Shown one piece after another: positions 47,201 to 58,860 of a stretch of 64,000 nucleotides of DNA (the stretch's first letter is position 1; every line of letters begins with the position of its first letter). Source of the stretch: Peribolospora baueri (lineage: Eukaryota; Basidiomycota; Peribolosporomycetes; Peribolosporales; Peribolosporaceae); assembly GCA_029717555.1 (NCBI GenBank), contig JAMDHS010000050.1, positions 62,001 to 126,000 of the forward strand, read 5' to 3'. Under the pieces are notes generated by a model. The model was not told where the DNA came from. It saw only the letters and a list, made by a program, of their open reading frames with translations, and ran no database searches. A program made the translations under genes and the position numbers.

Positions 47201-48751
47201 GGCACCTTCATCTTCTTCCTTACGACTCTCAGCATCTCCATCGGTCTCCGGAACCGTCGTGGCCATAGTGCTGGTCTCAGCCTCGCCTCCGTCGTTGGCG
47301 GTGGTCGTCTCCGAAATGGAAGCAGTCGGAGCAGAGCTGGGCGCGGCGGACGTCGTGCTCGTCACGGTCCTCACCGTGTCCTCGCTCGACCTTCCCTCGT
47401 TTTCTCGGGCTGAGAAACCGACGGACGGATTGGACACACTCTCCTCCTGCTGCTGGCCCCGGCCTTTGACCCTGCCGAACACGGCTTCCACCATCTGGCC
47501 GAGCGCACCCTGAGCGACGCTCCTCTCTACGTTGCCCTTGCTCATAAGGAAGACGTTATACACCGTCCGTACGGCCTTGAGAAGAGAGCCCTGATGGACG
47601 TGTACGTTGGGAGATAGGACGGTGGAGAGGAGCGCCTTGATGATTTGGAGCTGTACGGAGGCGTCGATGGTCTCGGTAAAGCAGTCGCATATCACGTCCG
47701 TGACCAAGTCGGCTAGCGGTCGAGTAGCCGGGGCCGGAACGGGAGGTAAAGGTCCAGTAGCTGTGGTGGGGGTATCGGTATCGGCGCCGGGCGGGCCCGC
47801 CTGGCTCGTCGCCGTCGCGGCGGCCTGGGCTGCAAATCGGGGTTCGTCCGCAAAGAAGCTGTAGCTGACGAGCTTGCCGATGCAATCAAGAGCGGTGATC
47901 ATGAGGGGTGTACTGCGCGTCTCGCAGGCCAGACGGAGAGGCTCGAAAATGACCCTCGGGTCGACCTCTCCTGCGCTTCCTCCCGCGGTTCCGTCTCTGA
48001 CCATTTCGAGCGCCTTCTCGGTAGCCGCCTTGAGGTCTGGCGCGGCCTTGCCTTTCCTGGCTTCTCGACTGGAGAGGATGGTCTGAAGAGCGGAGCGCAC
48101 GAAAACGACGGAGACGGACGGAGAGGAGGAGGTGTGCAGCGAGGACGATGTCGAGAGCCTTGGCGTACCGACATGGGATAAAGACGTGGAGGCGCTGGTC
48201 CGAACGGCCTCTCGTCGCCCGTTTTCCGATCTCGGCGGTCGGGGTGGTGAAGTGACGGCGTGCGACGGAGGTGCTTGGGGCGGTAGAGGGCGTTCGTCCT
48301 TGGCCGGGGTGGCAGGCGGGTCGGCGTCCGTGTCATCGTCCTGTTTGCCAGGTGGGACGTCTTCCGGGGCTTCCTCGATACGCCTAGGCTCTACCTCGTC
48401 CCGTCTTCCCACTCCGTCATCGACGCCGTCAACAGCCCCCACCACCTCTTCTTCCTCCGCACGTGGACCCAACACCCGCTCCTCACTCGTCCTCTCCACC
48501 ACGATGTCCGGCACGGGGATCGCCGCGGGGAGGCGCGGCTTATCATCAGCATCGGCTGCGACTGTGTCTTCCGGACCAGTCAACTTTCCTTCCTCCGTCG
48601 CATCTTCCGGGTTTCCCTCCTGACCGTCCGCGTCCTTCAGTGGCTGCTGAGCTTCTGGCGGTGCCGTCTCATTGGTATCGTCGTCGGCCTGGGGCGGGGG
48701 ATCCTTGGCGACAGTGTCGTGGGCGTCGTCCGGAGCAGACTCCGGATCCAT
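41265..48751 (-). CDS. Sec7/BIG-family guanine nucleotide exchange factor for Arf
   Basis: Large Golgi Arf-GEF. I start at [16 protein letters not shown] (48751); the frame is open further 5' but unlike the family. After an acidic, disordered N-terminus, the DCB region begins near 48100 ([20 protein letters not shown]). DCB and HUS helices follow to about 46100. The catalytic Sec7 domain lies at about 45510-44830: [31 protein letters not shown] (with the glutamic finger), [40 protein letters not shown] and [23 protein letters not shown]-type helices fill the rest: [60 protein letters not shown] and [20 protein letters not shown]. It ends at 41265 in [11 protein letters not shown] dozen or more introns; I estimate close to 2000 residues, normal for the family. 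Confidence 0.95.
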
Positions 48752-49261
48752 ATTGGCGCTGTCGTACTTCAGACGGCGTTCGAGGATCGGGGTGCCGTGC
48801 CGAAGATGAAGACGGTCTGTCTGTCTGTCGACGCCGGCGGAATGGATGAGAGGGATGGGAAGTGCGAGACGGTCGAGAAGAGCTTCGGGACGTCTCAAGC
48901 GGCGAGCAATGTCGGCGCGCACGTGGCTCGCCGCAGCCTCAGCTGAGCGAACCCCAGGAGTAAATGAGCTGAAGCACGCAAATAGCAATCAAGTGAAGTG
49001 GGATGATGTAACGTGATAGATACGACTTGTCGACCACCATGTCTTCCTTTCCAGTGGCCAGTGACGACGGGTTCCGTCTTTGCCCATTTGGGAGCATGCC
49101 CTCCATTATGAATGATGGCTTTCGTTACAAAGGTCGTCTCGCTCGCTAACGCTAACGTTCTTCACCAACGTACACTCAAGCCAAGCCAAGCCAAGCCGGA
49201 TGGGCAAATCTGATCCTCCGCTGCGACAACGAAAAAAAGGCTCATCACACGCCCCCCCACA
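48752..49261. other. Intergenic between Sec7 and GH1 genes
   Basis: Holds the Sec7 promoter and the 3' UTR of the beta-glucosidase gene. A short aagcc pentamer run lies at about 49179-49198. Confidence 0.5.
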
Positions 49262-52092
49262 TCAAACAAAATTGAAAGGGTTGATGGGGTTGCCCTTGGT
49301 TAGGACGCCCTTGAGGTAAGCCGCGCTGAGCTTGGGCGTCCGAACCTGCGTGGCAAAGTTGTTGTGCACGAGGCCAAAGTCGATGGCAAAGCCCTCGCTC
49401 CACTCTGGACGGTTCCAAGGAGGGGGGAGGGCAGACCGGATGAGCCATCGAAGCCATCGACCGGAACGGCCTACTTCGATCAGTATACAAGAGGGACCCA
49501 CCAAGGTTGGAGATGCAAGACCACGGAACAAAGCCGACGACTGGGAGGCCGTCATCGAGCGCAAGCTTTATGTTGTTCAAGGTGCTCCGATACCAACTGC
49601 GCGCGTGGGACCATCGTCGGAAAAAAAGGCGACATCGTCAACTTTGAGCACGCCCGCCTAGATAGACAGCCAACCCCCAGAAATCGTTTCACGAACAAAA
49701 CGCTCACTCAATGCGGTCGACGTCGTCCACAATCTGCGCAAGCGGCAACTGCGTTTCGTTCAACACGCCCATGCCATTTTCGCTGAGGATCAGTGGCTTT
49801 GCGCCCCACCTGCCAAGCCAACCAACACGCCGCCAAGAGAAGGAGAAATGTGGCAGCTGTCAGAAGGCACTTTTTTTTTTTTTCGTCTCGGGAATGATGG
49901 AGAACAGTACGGAAGGGTGCTCGCCTGTCGTGAAAGTATTTGAGGCCGTCATACGTCGTCGAGTTGACCAAGAAATTCCAGGTCGATTGGGTGGGGTGGC
50001 CGATGAGGGCATTGGTGTACGGGTTCACGTTGTATGAGTTGATGCTGCACATCGATTGTCGGCAATGATCCCATCGCGAGTGAGCGAGCGAAAACACTGA
50101 AACGACCCCGGTCGTGTCCGCTCACCATTCGGGCCAGGCGGCGTTGCTAGGGTCTTCGGCACACCCAGGGATGCTCTCGACCCACTGAGACGTGTAACCA
50201 TCGAATCCCAGAAAGTCAGCCGAGCCTTTCAAAAGTTCGCTCTCCGCATTTGTAAAGTTCTTCAGTCGGTCTCCCATCGTCTCCCGCATCACTGGAGGAT
50301 AGTCGCCCGTATAGACGGGAGCGACATCCCAGCCCATCTAAAACGGAAAAAAGGGCAATACATATCGACGTCAAGCTCAGAACCAGACACAGGCGCGGGC
50401 GGTGTGCCGTCTTGCTCACCTCGAAATCGTTCGCCCTTGCCACAGCCGCTTGGTCGCTCTTGCTCGTGGCATTCAAGGGGATGGCCGGCTGACAAAAAGC
50501 CAAAAAAGACACATGTGCATAACCTTTTTAGTAACAGTCAACCCGCTCATGATGTCAAGGCGGGCTCGGCGACCCACCGAACCGTCCACTTTGATCCCGA
50601 TCTTGCCCTTGTACCCTCCCTTGCGGAACACGTCGACGGCATTGGCGTGAGCCAAAAGAGCATGATGCATGCAGGTGCTGAAGAACGCAGACCGAGGAGA
50701 GACGATGAGCTCGATATTCGATGGACGGGATAGCCCCTACGGTCCGCTCACAAAACATCGTCGATGGGGCCCACGAATCCCGGCGCGGAAACAGGTGTCG
50801 GTCCGAAGCCCTGCGGTGGGGGATGATGGAGGGTTAGCGGTCGAGTGAGGCAAATGCGGGCGATGAACGGAAAGAGCCTCACCTCCGTGCCTGGTTGGAA
50901 GCGAGAGGCGAGGACGACGCGGATAGGACAGCGACGCAACAACCCGCAAGTTTAAATCTCGGCGCTAGAAAAATGGCTCGGTCTATGCCCATTCAAGAGA
51001 CTCACAGAACGTCCTGGGCTCATTCAGGGTGACCCAGTTGTGGCAGACGTCATCCAACGCGTCGAAGACGACCTTGGCGTAGTTGCGAAAATCGGCGATG
51101 ACGTTGGGGGACAACCATCCTTTGTAAGCCGTCTGCAATGCTGGAGGCGGGCGAAGCAAAGGGAGCGAGAGAAAGGACGGTGTGAGATGGTGGTGCTCCT
51201 TGCTTTCACTACCGTCGGTCACCTTGTGGCAGGTCCCAGTGATAGAGAGTGCAATAGGTGTCCATGCTGCCAATGTTCATGCAGGGTCAGCCTTGGTCGA
51301 ACATCGAGATGCGGGGCGCCGCGCTAGGAACAAAAGACGTAGAAGCAGCGCACCCATTCGCCTTGCTTGTCTCGATGACGTTCCGGTAAAAGTCCACGCC
51401 GGCCTTGTTCGGTTCCGTGCCAGTGCCGTTGGGCAAAATGCGGGTCCAGGCGATGGTGAAATCGTAGACGTTCTGGATGAAGGAGGATGAAGTGGAGAGA
51501 CATGGGATGAGGCCAGGAGGCTTTGCACGGCCAGCCTGGCCGGCCTAGTGGAGAGGAGATGAGCACCCACAACATTCAAGGCTTTCTTGAACAGAGGAAG
51601 ATCGGTCTTGTAACGATGACTGTACTCATGTTGGCATACGAGGAAGGCCGTGCACGCGGGTGAAGGCCCGTATGCCAAGAGTTGATCCGCAAGTCGCAAT
51701 CCACTGGCCCGGAGAGAGGAAGACGACAGAGTGGCTCACTAGAAATCATCCGCAACGTCTCCAGTATCATCGTTGGCGATATGACCGTGCCCTTTGTCGT
51801 GAGCAAACACGTCCCAAATGGACAGCCCCTTTCCAGAGACGTTCCACGCGCCCTCGACCTGGTAGGCCGAGGTAGCACAGCCATAGACGAAGCCGTCCGG
51901 CAGGGGTTTGCCGTCGAGATAGAGCTTCGCGGGGTTCGAGCTGGGCTCCTGAACGGCGGTCTCCGCGCCCAGGGAGCGCTCGAAGCCGAAGACGGACTCT
52001 TGCGTCGATGGAGGGAGCTTGACGGCGGCGGCGGCGTCCAAGGCGGAGCTCGCGAGAAGGGCGGCGAGAAGGGGAGAGAGTGAGGAGCGCAT
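49262..52092 (-). CDS. Secreted beta-glucosidase, glycoside hydrolase family 1
   Basis: Hydrolyses terminal beta-glucosides in the secretory path or outside the cell. The start at 52092 gives a signal peptide (MRSSLSPLLAALLASSALDA followed by AAAV). The GH1 entry motif is LPDGFVYGCATSAYQVEGAW, then SIWDVFAHDKGH and DDTGDVADDF. Later exons carry FTIAWTRILPNGTG, MDTYCTLYHWDLPQALQTAY, WLSPNVIADFRNYAKVVFDA, HNWVTLNEPRTFC with the acid/base Glu, HHALLAHANAVDVFRKGGYK, DFLGFDGYTSQW, and LILSENGMGV with the nucleophile Glu. The end is EWSEGFAIDFGLVHNNFATQ and INPFNFV. The nucleophile motif is SENG where most GH1 enzymes have TENG. A dozen or so short introns make this one of the most fragmented genes here. 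Intact by all motifs visible. Confidence 0.93.
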
Positions 52093-53003
52093 CGTTGGCT
52101 GAGAAAGAGAAAGGGAGGCGGGTCAGCCGCGCTGCCGCCCTGATGTATCTTGGCGCGGGGTCGCTGGTGAGGGAGACAACGAACCTGAATCTGCTTGCTA
52201 TCCGGCTCGGACGAGAGCTGTTTCACGGGAAGGCAGACGTCTTGCCCAACCGTGGCCCCTTTACATACGCCAAGGCGCCACCGGACATTCCTGGGGCTGG
52301 GCTGGCTGGAGACGGATGTCTCGTCTCGTACCTACCTACTTGCTGCAGGTTGCACCGAACATTAGCGCGATCGTCGGTCGTACCGTCGTATCGGCGGCGT
52401 GCAGCGAGCGTCCGTCGCTGGACGTGGTGTCTGTGACCGGCATCGGGGACGAGCAGGACGTGTATCTAACCATCTCTCTATCCATCCATCCATCCATCCA
52501 TCCATCTATCTCATCTCATCTCATCTCAAAGGTTTCAAGGGAGGGAGCCAAGCGTTCCGGGGTGCCTGGGGATCGAGGATGGGACGGGGGTGAGTCGAGT
52601 CGTGAGCACCACCATCGAGCAGATAAGGTCACGCGCTCCAGCTCGGTTGACTAGAGCAGGCCGATAGCCGCCGGCGAGACCGCAGCGCAGGAAGAAGACA
52701 AGAGTTGAGAGACAAGACGGAGGAAGACGCCGACGAACGACTCGCACGACCGCCTTCCATCACGCGAGGCGAGCGCCATCGCTCCCTAACGGCTGGCAGA
52801 CAGAGACACACACACACATCACCCCCAAACCGGGCGTGCCCTCGCTCGTAGTGCTGACTGACGACGGCAGGCTGACTTAGCAGCAACGGCCGTCTCGTCA
52901 ACGCTGGACCGTGACCGCGACGGGAGAAGAGTTGACTGACTGACACCCCTGGCCCTGACTTTGGCCTGCCTTCTTCGACACAAACCCTCGTGCTTGTTGC
53001 GAC
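52093..53003. other. Divergent intergenic region with tetranucleotide repeat
   Basis: Promoter side of both the GH1 gene (-) and the small Cys-patterned gene (+). About six tcca tetramers occur at 52480-52504, followed by tctca-type repeats to about 52530. No extra gene seen. Confidence 0.5.
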
Positions 53004-53719
53004 ATGACCGAGATCTCCCCGTTCAAGTGGATGAAATACCTCCTGAAGGGGGAATGCGCTGTCAGACTCGGTGAGCTCCGTTCCGCCCTTGGATCGCCAT
53101 CGGCCCATCCATGTCGCACCTCCACCGAGATACCTAACAGTCCTCTCTTGCACGGACGAACCAGACGACTACAGACGGTGTGTGCAAACCAACGAAGAGC
53201 TCCACCCAGCAGCCTGCGCCTTCCTCCGAGCGGAGCTTTCCAAATGCCCGACAGAATGGGAGAGTCGCTCGCTCGAATTGCTCAAGGCACGTTGCAAAGC
53301 GACGATCATCACACAGGCCAGGTGTTTCGAAATGGCGAGGAACAGGACACCTTGTCTGTTCGAGATTGAGAAGGCTTGTAAGGTGGGCGAGCGAGCGTCG
53401 TCGATGTGCGGGCTTGGGCTTGGGTGACGCCAAGGAGAAGGGTCCGCGGCGAGATTCTCGTCACGGAGACGGGGAGCGTTCCCTCCCTCCACATGCTCAC
53501 ATCTCCATCACACCCACCTGACCTGCTTTCGTACGCACGCCTCCATGCCGATTCACACAGGTACCCATCGAAAACTTTCTCATCTGCCGCGAAAAGGCAA
53601 TGGCGGAGGACAAGCACGCAGAAGAGGTGGTGGACAAGTTGCTCAAAGAGCAGAGCCAGGCGGAGGAGGAGAAGAAGAAGATTGACACTGTGATTTACCT
53701 CGCCAATGGGTTGAAGTAG
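53004..53719 (+). CDS. Small Cys-patterned (CHCH-like) protein
   Basis: Not firmly assigned. Exons 53004-53070, 53165-53382 and 53561-53719 sum to 444 nt, 147 residues. The start is MTEISPFKWMKYLLKGECAV; after intron 1 DDYRRCVQTNEELHPAACAF, then RAELSKCPTEW and ARCKATIITQARCFEMARNR, CLFEIEKACK, and after intron 2 VPIENFLICREKAMAEDKHA. Cysteines recur at roughly ten-residue spacing in helical segments (CX9C in CKATIITQARC). This resembles CHCH proteins of the mitochondrial intermembrane space but is not a textbook twin CX9C. The C-terminus is a charged helix (EEVVDKLLKEQSQAEEEKKK) ending LANGLK. There is no signal peptide, as expected for Mia40 substrates. It is convergent with DUS3. Confidence 0.75.
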
Positions 53720-53878
53720 ATGCACTCCAGTGATTCCCGGTCTCTCCCCTTTTTCTCCCAGCTGACGCTTCCTCTGTACCTGGCAGTTGAATCGATTTCA
53801 TGGACCTGGCGGCGGAACCACAAGTGTGTAAGATTCCGTCGCCGCCCGCCGCCCACCGCCCACCATCTACACTGCCGT

Positions 53879-56800
53879 TCACCCCTCTGCCTCTTCCGCC
53901 TCTTCGACAGCGTCAGGATAAGCGTTGCTCTTATGCTTTGGCTGAAAAGTCCACGACTCGGGGCATTTGCCCAGGAACATCTCGCTGATCTTGACCCAGT
54001 CCGCACTGTTCGATGAGCTCAACAGCGTCTCCAGCTCGTCCCGGCCTCGATAAGGCGGTGGACGGTCGTTCATGCGCGCCGGGAGGTGCTGGAGGAGTAA
54101 AATGAAAAAAAGACGGGGTTGACCACGGATCGTGAGGATGACCGGCGGCGCATCGATCGGATGAAAGAAAAACGGGACGCTAGGAACGCACTTCCAAAAG
54201 GCCGACAGGCACATAGCGATACCAGAACGAGAGCGCCTCGCACAGGTACCTGCGTGTCGTGTTGATGCCGTATGTGTCTGAGCCCCAGTGATTGAGCCCG
54301 TATTCGGCGTACTGCGATGCGGAACAGGGTATTGAGCTGATCGTACGAAAAAGGCGCGGGGACGAGGAGCGAAATGTGCAAAGGAAAAAAACAGAACGGC
54401 GCTATGCGATGCGATACTCACCTGTCTGACGATATCTAACCTCTCTCGACTGCTGATATCCCAATCTCTCCTCTCCTTGATCTCTGTGAAAATCCACGGC
54501 TTGATGAGTGCCCCGCGAGCAATCATCGTCCCATCGACGCCAGTCGTGGCCATCTGGTGCTCGTAGTCCTGCCAGCCATAGATGTCGCCGTTGCCGAAGA
54601 TGGGGATCGTCGGAAGCTGCGCCTCGTCCGGGTTGTCCTCCCCTTGACTTTGCACTGATTCCCGCAGCGCGCGAACGCATTCAGAGATGTAATTCCAATC
54701 GGCATTGAGCTTGTACCTCTGCTGGCGTGAGCGACCGTGAATCTGCGCGGGAAAGAGGGCGCATGAGACGACGAGAATGCGAAATCGATCAGCCGCAAAG
54801 TTCCGACGCTCCAGGTCAAAATGCGAGCAAACTCACAGTTGCGGCACTGGCGCCCCACTCCTGCAGGCGTGGGAACAGCTTGTGCGCCACGTTCTTACCG
54901 GTGTTGACGCCGGTACGCATCTTAATGGTCTGTAGGGCAAAACGACGGAAGGGGGAGAGATGGCGCGGTCAGCGCGTGCGCACGAACGACGACGATCAAG
55001 GAAAGATGATACTCGCCAGCGGCACCTCTCCGAGCACCTTGTTCATGTTCGTAAGAATTTTCCCCAACTTGTTTTGGTGCGCCATGAGGGCAGATCCGGC
55101 TCCTTGCTTGAACACGAGGTCGATCGGACAACCACAATTGACGTCCACAAAGTCTATCTCCCAGAAAGACCAACGAAACCAGAAGCGGCGGCACTGGTCA
55201 GCCACGTCAGTCAAAAAAAAAAAACATCTACAAGTAAAAAAATGCTCACCGACGTTGCATTCGTTCGAGATAACCTCGGCCGCCGGCAGGAGGTCCCTAA
55301 GGGTGCTCCCACAGACTTGGACACCAAAGATTTTCTGAAGTGAAGCCACGACAGAAAAGCTCATAAGCAGCTGCAAAGCGACCGTCCCGACCCGTTTTGA
55401 CAAGCCTTGTGCAAACGTGCTCACCTCGCCCTCCCATCTCCGCACAAGACTCCATTCGCTAGCGTTTCCCGTGGCGAAAGACCGCGCGAGGCCCATCTCA
55501 CCACAGTGGATGTCCGAGCCAAAGGTAGAGCATACCCTACGGAACGGCTGGATGTCGAAAGGAGGACGGACGAAGAAGTCGGCACTCGTCTATGAAAAAA
55601 CGAGTATTGCCAATCCACACCCGTACGGAAAACCCACCAGATTGCCCGTCGTCGTCAACGGCGCCAGATACAGCTTCCCCCTCCAATTCAACCTCTTTTT
55701 CTCAGCAGGTCGAATCTTTGCGTCCGGTGCGCCAGCCTCAGCGGGGAAGACATCCGTCAAGGCCTCTTCCTTTCGGGCTTTCTCCTTGTCTCCACCGCCA
55801 TCTGCGTGCTCCTCTTCGACCTTCACGGGCTCGACAGCTTCTCCCGGCATTGACGGCTGTCCATCCTCTGCCGAGACGGCTTCGCAGGTGGCGCCTCCAC
55901 TTTTAGTGCTCGCCCCCTCCTGCGCCGCGAGCTCGGCAAGGACAGCGTCGGCCCTTGGGAACTTGTACTGTGAGTACGTATGCGAACACACAAGGAAGCG
56001 GGATCAGCTTTAGAGCGAGAGATTCAGCTACCTGACATGATCTGACCTGCCCATGGAGACTTGAACCCACCTGCTTCTTCCTCACGCGAATGATAAAACC
56101 CTTGTCCAGGACATTGTCCTCGTCCAGCCCCCATTTACCCTCCGCCTTCCTCGCCCTCACGCGCTCTTCGTCCACCACAATTTCGACAACTTTTTCCTTT
56201 CCTTCCATGGGCCCATCGGCGGCGGTGGCCTTCTCCTCCGTCTTCGCAGACAGTTCGACGACCCGGACGTGAGCGCCTAAGAAACGACAGCGAAGACCTT
56301 GGGGACACTCTCCAAACCGGTCGAAATTGGGACAGCGGGTGGAAAAGTCGAGCTTGGACAAAACGACATCTCGAGCGTCACCGGTAGCCGACGGTTCCGT
56401 TTCCTCCTCGGCCGAGTCTGATTTGTGAGTCCAGGGTACGAACGGAGGCTCAAGGGAATAAGACGTCGTAGAGGCAGGCGCAAAGTGCACGTCGGCGGGT
56501 TTGGCGGCCATATAGGCTATGATATCGTGGGACCGATCGCACCTGCCGGGTTCATCGAATGAGGCGGGCCAGAAATTCAGCCGTACTGTCCGTCGGCGAC
56601 GTTCGACTGAAGCTTCCGCAACGCTCACCGCTGTTCCTCCTTCAACTTCTGACATTCGCCCGTCCTTGCAAGACTGAAGCAGAACGGCACATCGTCGCTT
56701 ACGCGCGCAAACTTCCTCCCCTTGTTCTGCCCTCGCTTCTGCTTCTTGCTCTCCTTGTTCTTCTGCCACGCCGCTTCCTTCGCCAACTTCTTCCTCTGCG

Positions 56801-57233
56801 CGCCCGAGAGCTTGACTTTCTTGGAGGCAGGTTCGCCTTCGTCACCGGAGGCATCGGGAGAAGAGGGCCGAGAGTGCTGCAGGCCAGCCTTCAAACCGAC
56901 GCTGCCGCCCTCCCGCGTCCCGTCGCCGGCCGTCGTGACGCCAGACGCTGGTGCGGTGTCGGACGAAGGCTTCTCGTCACGCGCAACGGGACGACGGTGG
57001 GCAGACTCGGCCGCGTCGTCGTCCGGAACGGACGCGCCGTTCCATGGCTTGTCGATGAGAAATCTTTGTGGGCGAGAAGAAGGGGGAAGAAGGGATGGAT
57101 GGTTCGAGAGGATGAGGGTCGCATCGCTTCGCGCTCCCAACGACACTGCGGCCACCACCGCCACTCACTCTTTTTTGATGGGCGCCATGCCGCGCGTGCA
57201 CGCAGACTTCTCCTCATCTCTGCTGCTCGCCAT
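53879..57233 (-). CDS. tRNA-dihydrouridine synthase 3 (Dus3) with CCCH zinc fingers
   Basis: Flavoenzyme reducing uridine 47 of the tRNA variable loop to dihydrouridine. The start at 57233 gives [16 protein letters not shown] disordered basic region ([20 protein letters not shown]) precedes two CCCH fingers: [10 protein letters not shown] and RCDRSHD (first), [18 protein letters not shown] (second). The TIM-barrel begins [20 protein letters not shown] and continues [60 protein letters not shown] (with the catalytic Cys of NxGCP), [43 protein letters not shown] and [20 protein letters not shown]. It ends [20 protein letters not shown] and stops at 53879-53881. About ten introns. The spacing of the first zinc finger is longer than usual. 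Confidence 0.95.
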
Positions 57234-57654
57234 TGTTCTACGTCTCCGGTCAGTCGCCAACGAGGCTGCAATGGTTGCCTGGTCGGTGTGTCGCCAGATA
57301 TGCCGTGCCGTTGCGTCGAAATAGAGGGAAGGAAGCAACTTGCTGCGGCGCAATCGGGCGAAGTCGACTGAGGGGGGCCGACCCGCCGACCACCATCAGC
57401 TTGACCCTCACCACAAGCTCAACGTCTTCCTTTGCTCTCCTAACCCATTTTCTGTACTCGGATGCCCCTATGGGCCACCCTGGCACCTCGACCCGGGTCC
57501 TTGCCCGGCGCACCGTCTAAACCACGACCACCACGTCGCACGCGATGTGACCCCACACCCGCTCCTACTTCTACCCCTGTCATCGTGCCTCAGACCCCCA
57601 ACGCAAAATGCCTCCAACAACGTGGCTCTGGCGCCTCGTCTTCCTAGCTCTGGA
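57234..57654. other. Dus3 upstream region and left edge of repeat copy B
   Basis: Holds the Dus3 promoter. The boundary with repeat copy B is not sharp and lies near 57655, where sequence shared with copy A begins. Confidence 0.45.
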
Positions 57655-58860
57655 TGTGTGGTACGCAAGGAAGCGGCAAGAACGGTCCTCGTACTCACTT
57701 GCACAATCATAACCGGGAGCCCTCCGGAACCGGCTGGCATGTGACTGATCGAGTGCGTGACGGAATCGCATGCGCACGTCTTGTCGCTCCTTCCGGTACA
57801 ACAACCTTGTTTTCGTCTGCACACGCAACTCCTCCTCTCGTCGCTCCTTCCGGTACAGCGAAACCTCATTTCGTTGCATCTGCTCTCGCTTTTTTCGGTT
57901 CAGCAACCTTGCAATGTTCCATTTGGATTGAGGACTGCGCATTCGCTCACGCTCACTAACGTCGAGACCTTGTCTTTCCAATGTTTACCCTGAGTCGGAT
58001 ATCGTCTCATTCGCATTTGGCGAGAGGCGTTGTCTCATTCACACTCAACAAATGTCCTCGCCGTGGACGAAGAGCGGTCGAGTCCCAGAGGGAAAGTATA
58101 AGAAGAGCCCCGTTTCCCGCCCGCTCTCCATCCCCACTCCACAAGCGTTCTCCCCCGTCCCAATAACCCTCGCTCCCAGCCGCCCCGCTCCATCAGACTA
58201 CAATGTCACATTCTGCGCCTGCTCCGACTCCCACGCCTGAGTCCCGGACGGTCAAGAGCGGATGATACTCTATCCTGGCTACGCTACCAAGTGAGTCGGA
58301 GAGTCAGGCCTTGTGCTCTCGAGAATTGAACGGAAAACTTACCAAACGTCGTCGATGTTTTCACAGGCCGCCCTCGCGCACCATCACTATCGCTTCAGCT
58401 AGGTCGCCTGACGCCTATGCCGCACCCCGCACACCATACCGCTTCAACCCGGTCGCTTGTTCTCACACGAACGCGACCTGGGCCGCCGTCGCTCACCACT
58501 ACCGCTTCAATCCGGTCGCTCGTTCTCACGCTCACGCACACTACTACCGCTTTAGCCTGCTTCCCGCCGTCGCCCCGATATCGCTCCTGCACACGTGCCC
58601 AACACCCTCGCCAATATGGCCGAGGCCTTCTTCATCTTACCGTCATGGCCCTGAACACCTTCATCAGCGACTTATTCAAGAGTTCTTTCCCACCCTGCGG
58701 CTTGTACTCTCATACCTTCTATCTCCGCCGCACCACCTCGGTCGCAAACGCCACCCCAAAGTCGGGACAATACAAACCATTCAGAGGTAACGACGGCACC
58801 AGCGGGCGACCTGGGTGCACACAAGCGACTGCGAAGCGACCATGGTCTGACCTCTTGTTT

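Noticed and set aside
48752-48988. Upstream extension of the Sec7 frame to an ATG at 48988
   Set aside because: The extra 79 residues look like translated 5' UTR, and the ATG at 48751 leads directly into the acidic N-terminus seen in fungal homologues.
56040-56075. tRNA B-box-like gggttcaagtctc on the minus strand
   Set aside because: No A box or cloverleaf arms nearby. It sits in a Dus3 intron and looks like chance. No tRNA gene could be supported anywhere in the window.
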